Both the position numbers and the translations under genes were made by a program. Below are positions 4,655-6,666 of a stretch of DNA of 6,666 bases, piece after piece (positions within the stretch are counted from its first letter, which is position 1; the number at the start of each line of letters is the position of its first letter). Where the stretch lies: the NCBI GenBank assembly GCA_027001345.1, contig JALTMS010000005.1, positions 1,949-8,614 of the forward strand, written 5' to 3'. The DNA is from Acidobacteriota bacterium. GTDB taxonomy: Bacteria > Acidobacteriota > Polarisedimenticolia > J045. The notes under the pieces are model-generated. The model did no database searches, was not told the DNA's origin, and worked only from the letters and a program-made list of their open reading frames with translations.

Positions 4655-6601
4655 ACGAGTATCGCTCAGAGAGTCCGTCGGCGGTGGGCTGGCGGAGCAG
4701 CCGCACTGCTTCTTCTTTCCGGGCTGCTCTGGTCGGGTACGGTCGTCGCTCAGGGGGCGTGCGAAGACCGGGATCATGATGGTTTCGAAGACGGAGCGTC
4801 GTGTGCCACGGAGCGGGATTGCCAGGATCTCTACCAACCGATCCATCTTGGGGCACCGGAGGTCTGCAATGGCCTCGACGACGACTGCTCGTGGAGTCCG
4901 GACGAGGGTTGCGGGAGTATCTGCCAGACAGCCGAGGCATTTGCTTGGGGTGCGGCCATCGTGCCGGATCCCGTGGACTACCAGCGACGGCCTTCGATCG
5001 TTCGCGCACCAGGGGGCTACGGGGTGAGCTGGCAGCGCCGCAGAGCGCAGCCCGACGGCGAACTGAACAATTGCTACGATCGAATCTTCGTCCGCCTCGA
5101 TGACGAAGGGCTGATTCTCGCCGGGCCGGTGACCGTGCCCGGCGGGCCGGGGTTGCGGCGGGCGGTTTATGACAACGCGGATCTGCTGTGGACAGGCCGG
5201 GAGTTCTGGATGGGAGCGACGGATCTGCAGGTGCCGGATTGCTTCCAGACCCGACTCAACGGTCAGGCTTACATGCGTCGCATCGATGTCAACGGCAACC
5301 TGGTGGGCCCGCCGATCAAGCCCAACTGCGTGCCAGGATTCGCCACGCTCTACAGCATGGCGTGGACCGGCGACCGGGTGGTGGTGATCTTCGACGTGTC
5401 CGGCGGCGGAGCCGACAACGGCATCTACGCTCGTGCGATGGCTCCTGATGGTTCCTTTCTCGGGGACTGCACACCCTGGAATCTGGACTCCGACTGGCCC
5501 ACCAGTTCCGGCGTGATCGCCTGGAACGGGCAGCAGATCGCTCGCGTTTTCGCGGCCGTACCGGAGGGTGAGCCGAGTATCAACGGCGAACTCTACTTCG
5601 CCCGCTACGACGAGGACCTCAGGCCCATCGATCCCCAGCCGACCCGCCTGACCTTTTCACCGAACTACACCGGCTTGCCGAGCATCACGTGGACCGGTAG
5701 CTTCTGGGCGATCGCCTTCGAAGACCGCTATCCCGTCGGTGACATCGACATCGCCGTGCTCTTCGTCGATGCCACCGGGCAAGTCCTCGATCCTCCGGGC
5801 CAGATCCGCATCACCCGCTCGGACCAGGCCGGGCATTCCTTCGATGATCCCGATATCGTCTGGAACGGGCAGGAGCTGGCCATCTTCTACCGGGATCCGG
5901 CGCCTGCTACCAACCGGGGCGAGATCTTCATGGCCCGGGTATCCGTGGACGGTGAGCACCTGCTCCCCGACGTGCTGGTGACGACCGATCCCGACGAGGA
6001 TCGCGCCTATTTCCACGACAGTGCGTGGAGCGGCTCGGAGTACGCTTCCGCGATTCACTATTTCGCTCCGAACAGCGAGTACGATCGCCCGAACATCAAT
6101 TTCCAGCTCACGGGCTGCCGGTGTACCGACAGCGATGGCGACCAGTTCACCACGTGCCGTGGCCTGGACTGTGACGACAGCAATGCGGGGATCAATCCGC
6201 TGGGAGTGGAGGTCTGCGGCAACGGCCTGGACGACGACTGTGACGGCTTGCCGGACTGCATGGACGAGGAGGACTGCCCGGCGGCAGGCACGCCTCCGGG
6301 CGATGTGCCGGGTCTCGTCCTGCTTGCGGACAGGCGAACCCTGAGCTGGACGGCAGTGGACGGCGCGGAGCGCTATGACGTCATCCGGGGCCGCGTCTGG
6401 GAACTCCCGTGGCTCGGGGTGTCGGCCACTGAGTGCGTGGAAGCTGATACTTCGGCGACAGAGACCGTCGACACGACCACGCCCCAGCTCGGAGAGGCCC
6501 TGTACTACCTGGTGCCGGCAGAGGCCGGCAACCCCGCCTCCTGCCTCGTCGGCACCTGGGGCAACTCCCGGCGAGACGCCGAACGCCAGGGCTGCCCCTG
6601 A
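4652..6601 (+). CDS. Secreted MopE-type metal-binding-motif protein with seven propeller-like repeats
   Basis: The function is unknown; the protein is probably exported. The 649-residue product starts with a signal peptide: basic QRVRRRW, a hydrophobic core at 15-27, and likely cleavage after VVA at 33. Residues 37-91 carry a MopE-type putative metal-binding motif (DRDHDG, DC at 56-57, EVCNGLDDDC at 70-79). Residues 491-542 carry a second copy (DSDGD, LDCDD, EVCGNGLDDDC, then DCMDEEDC). Between them a motif like SITWTGSFW repeats with its tryptophan at 180, 238, 291, 347, 404 and 459; a first degenerate copy lies near 114-127. Spacing is 53-58 residues, which suggests a seven-bladed beta-propeller. 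Residues about 550-649 resemble a fibronectin-III-like tail (LSWTAVDGAERYDVIRG, YYLVPAEAG) ending in GCP. The 22 cysteines, an even number, suit an oxidised extracellular protein. The MopE motif often occurs in surface proteins of GC-rich bacteria; metal binding here is inferred. Confidence 0.8.
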   Translation: MTSIAQRVRRRWAGGAAALLLLSGLLWSGTVVAQGACEDRDHDGFEDGASCATERDCQDLYQPIHLGAPEVCNGLDDDCSWSPDEGCGSICQTAEAFAWGAAIVPDPVDYQRRPSIVRAPGGYGVSWQRRRAQPDGELNNCYDRIFVRLDDEGLILAGPVTVPGGPGLRRAVYDNADLLWTGREFWMGATDLQVPDCFQTRLNGQAYMRRIDVNGNLVGPPIKPNCVPGFATLYSMAWTGDRVVVIFDVSGGGADNGIYARAMAPDGSFLGDCTPWNLDSDWPTSSGVIAWNGQQIARVFAAVPEGEPSINGELYFARYDEDLRPIDPQPTRLTFSPNYTGLPSITWTGSFWAIAFEDRYPVGDIDIAVLFVDATGQVLDPPGQIRITRSDQAGHSFDDPDIVWNGQELAIFYRDPAPATNRGEIFMARVSVDGEHLLPDVLVTTDPDEDRAYFHDSAWSGSEYASAIHYFAPNSEYDRPNINFQLTGCRCTDSDGDQFTTCRGLDCDDSNAGINPLGVEVCGNGLDDDCDGLPDCMDEEDCPAAGTPPGDVPGLVLLADRRTLSWTAVDGAERYDVIRGRVWELPWLGVSATECVEADTSATETVDTTTPQLGEALYYLVPAEAGNPASCLVGTWGNSRRDAERQGCP

Positions 6602-6666
6602 GCTGCGCCGGCAACGACGTCGGCGACGCGGTGGACGGAAGTTCACGGGTGGGGCCAGCCCTGGAC
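6602..6666. other. Downstream flank with no gene seen
   Basis: These 65 bases follow the TGA of the secreted protein gene. CGCCG (6606-6610) can pair with CGGCG (6621-6625) over a 10-base loop, but there is no T-run and the stem is short. I would not call it a terminator. No start of another gene is evident before the window ends. Confidence 0.5.

Noticed and set aside
4392..4655. Small upstream ORF (GTG 4392 or ATG 4443) whose TGA overlaps the next gene's ATG as ATGA
   Set aside because: The overlap looks like coupling, but G/C by codon position is about 74, 67 and 77%, lacking the strong third-position bias of the real genes. There is no recognisable sequence and no good ribosome binding site.
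6606..6625. Hairpin after the last gene as a terminator
   Set aside because: The stem is only 5 bp with a 10-base loop and no T-run; too weak to call in this GC-rich context.
5657..6646. 329-residue antisense frame opposite the secreted protein gene
   Set aside because: The sense frame has the MopE motifs and propeller repeats; the antisense product is featureless, as expected from GC-rich shadow coding.

Overview
The window is GC-rich (about two-thirds G+C by eye) and holds five protein-coding genes, all on the + strand. They are the 3' part of queA, a complete tgt, an LpxH-like metallophosphoesterase gene, a HEAT-repeat lipoprotein gene, and a gene for a large secreted protein with MopE-type metal-binding motifs. 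A lipid A pathway enzyme, a predicted lipoprotein and an exported cysteine-rich protein point to a diderm (Gram-negative) bacterium. The high GC, the MopE-like CNGLDDDC motifs and the C-terminal fibronectin-like tail ending in Gly-Cys-Pro recall Acidobacteriota (Thermoanaerobaculia-like) or Myxococcota-like lineages. That placement is inference from memory of such proteins and was not tested.

Positions 1-2767 form a tight cluster. queA and tgt are 3 bp apart and catalyse neighbouring steps in making queuosine at the tRNA wobble position. tgt then overlaps the LpxH-like gene by 4 bp (GTGA), so the three are probably co-transcribed and translationally coupled. The LpxH-like protein keeps the metallophosphoesterase motifs but carries an extra C-terminal segment of about 80 residues.

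After an 81-bp gap with no clear terminator comes a 424-residue lipoprotein made almost wholly of HEAT-like helical repeats (2849-4123). A 528-bp stretch with no convincing gene follows (4124-4651). It holds several short GC-rich inverted repeats, one weak promoter-like site and a 7-bp-stem hairpin just upstream of the next gene. The last gene (4652-6601) encodes a 649-residue exported protein: signal peptide, MopE-type metal-binding motif, seven beta-propeller-like repeats about 56 residues apart, a second MopE-type motif, and a fibronectin-III-like tail.

I found no RNA gene, CRISPR array, mobile element or obvious new multi-gene system. The observations most worth following are the domain layout of the 649-residue protein, the C-terminal extension on the LpxH-like enzyme, and the content of the 528-bp gap.
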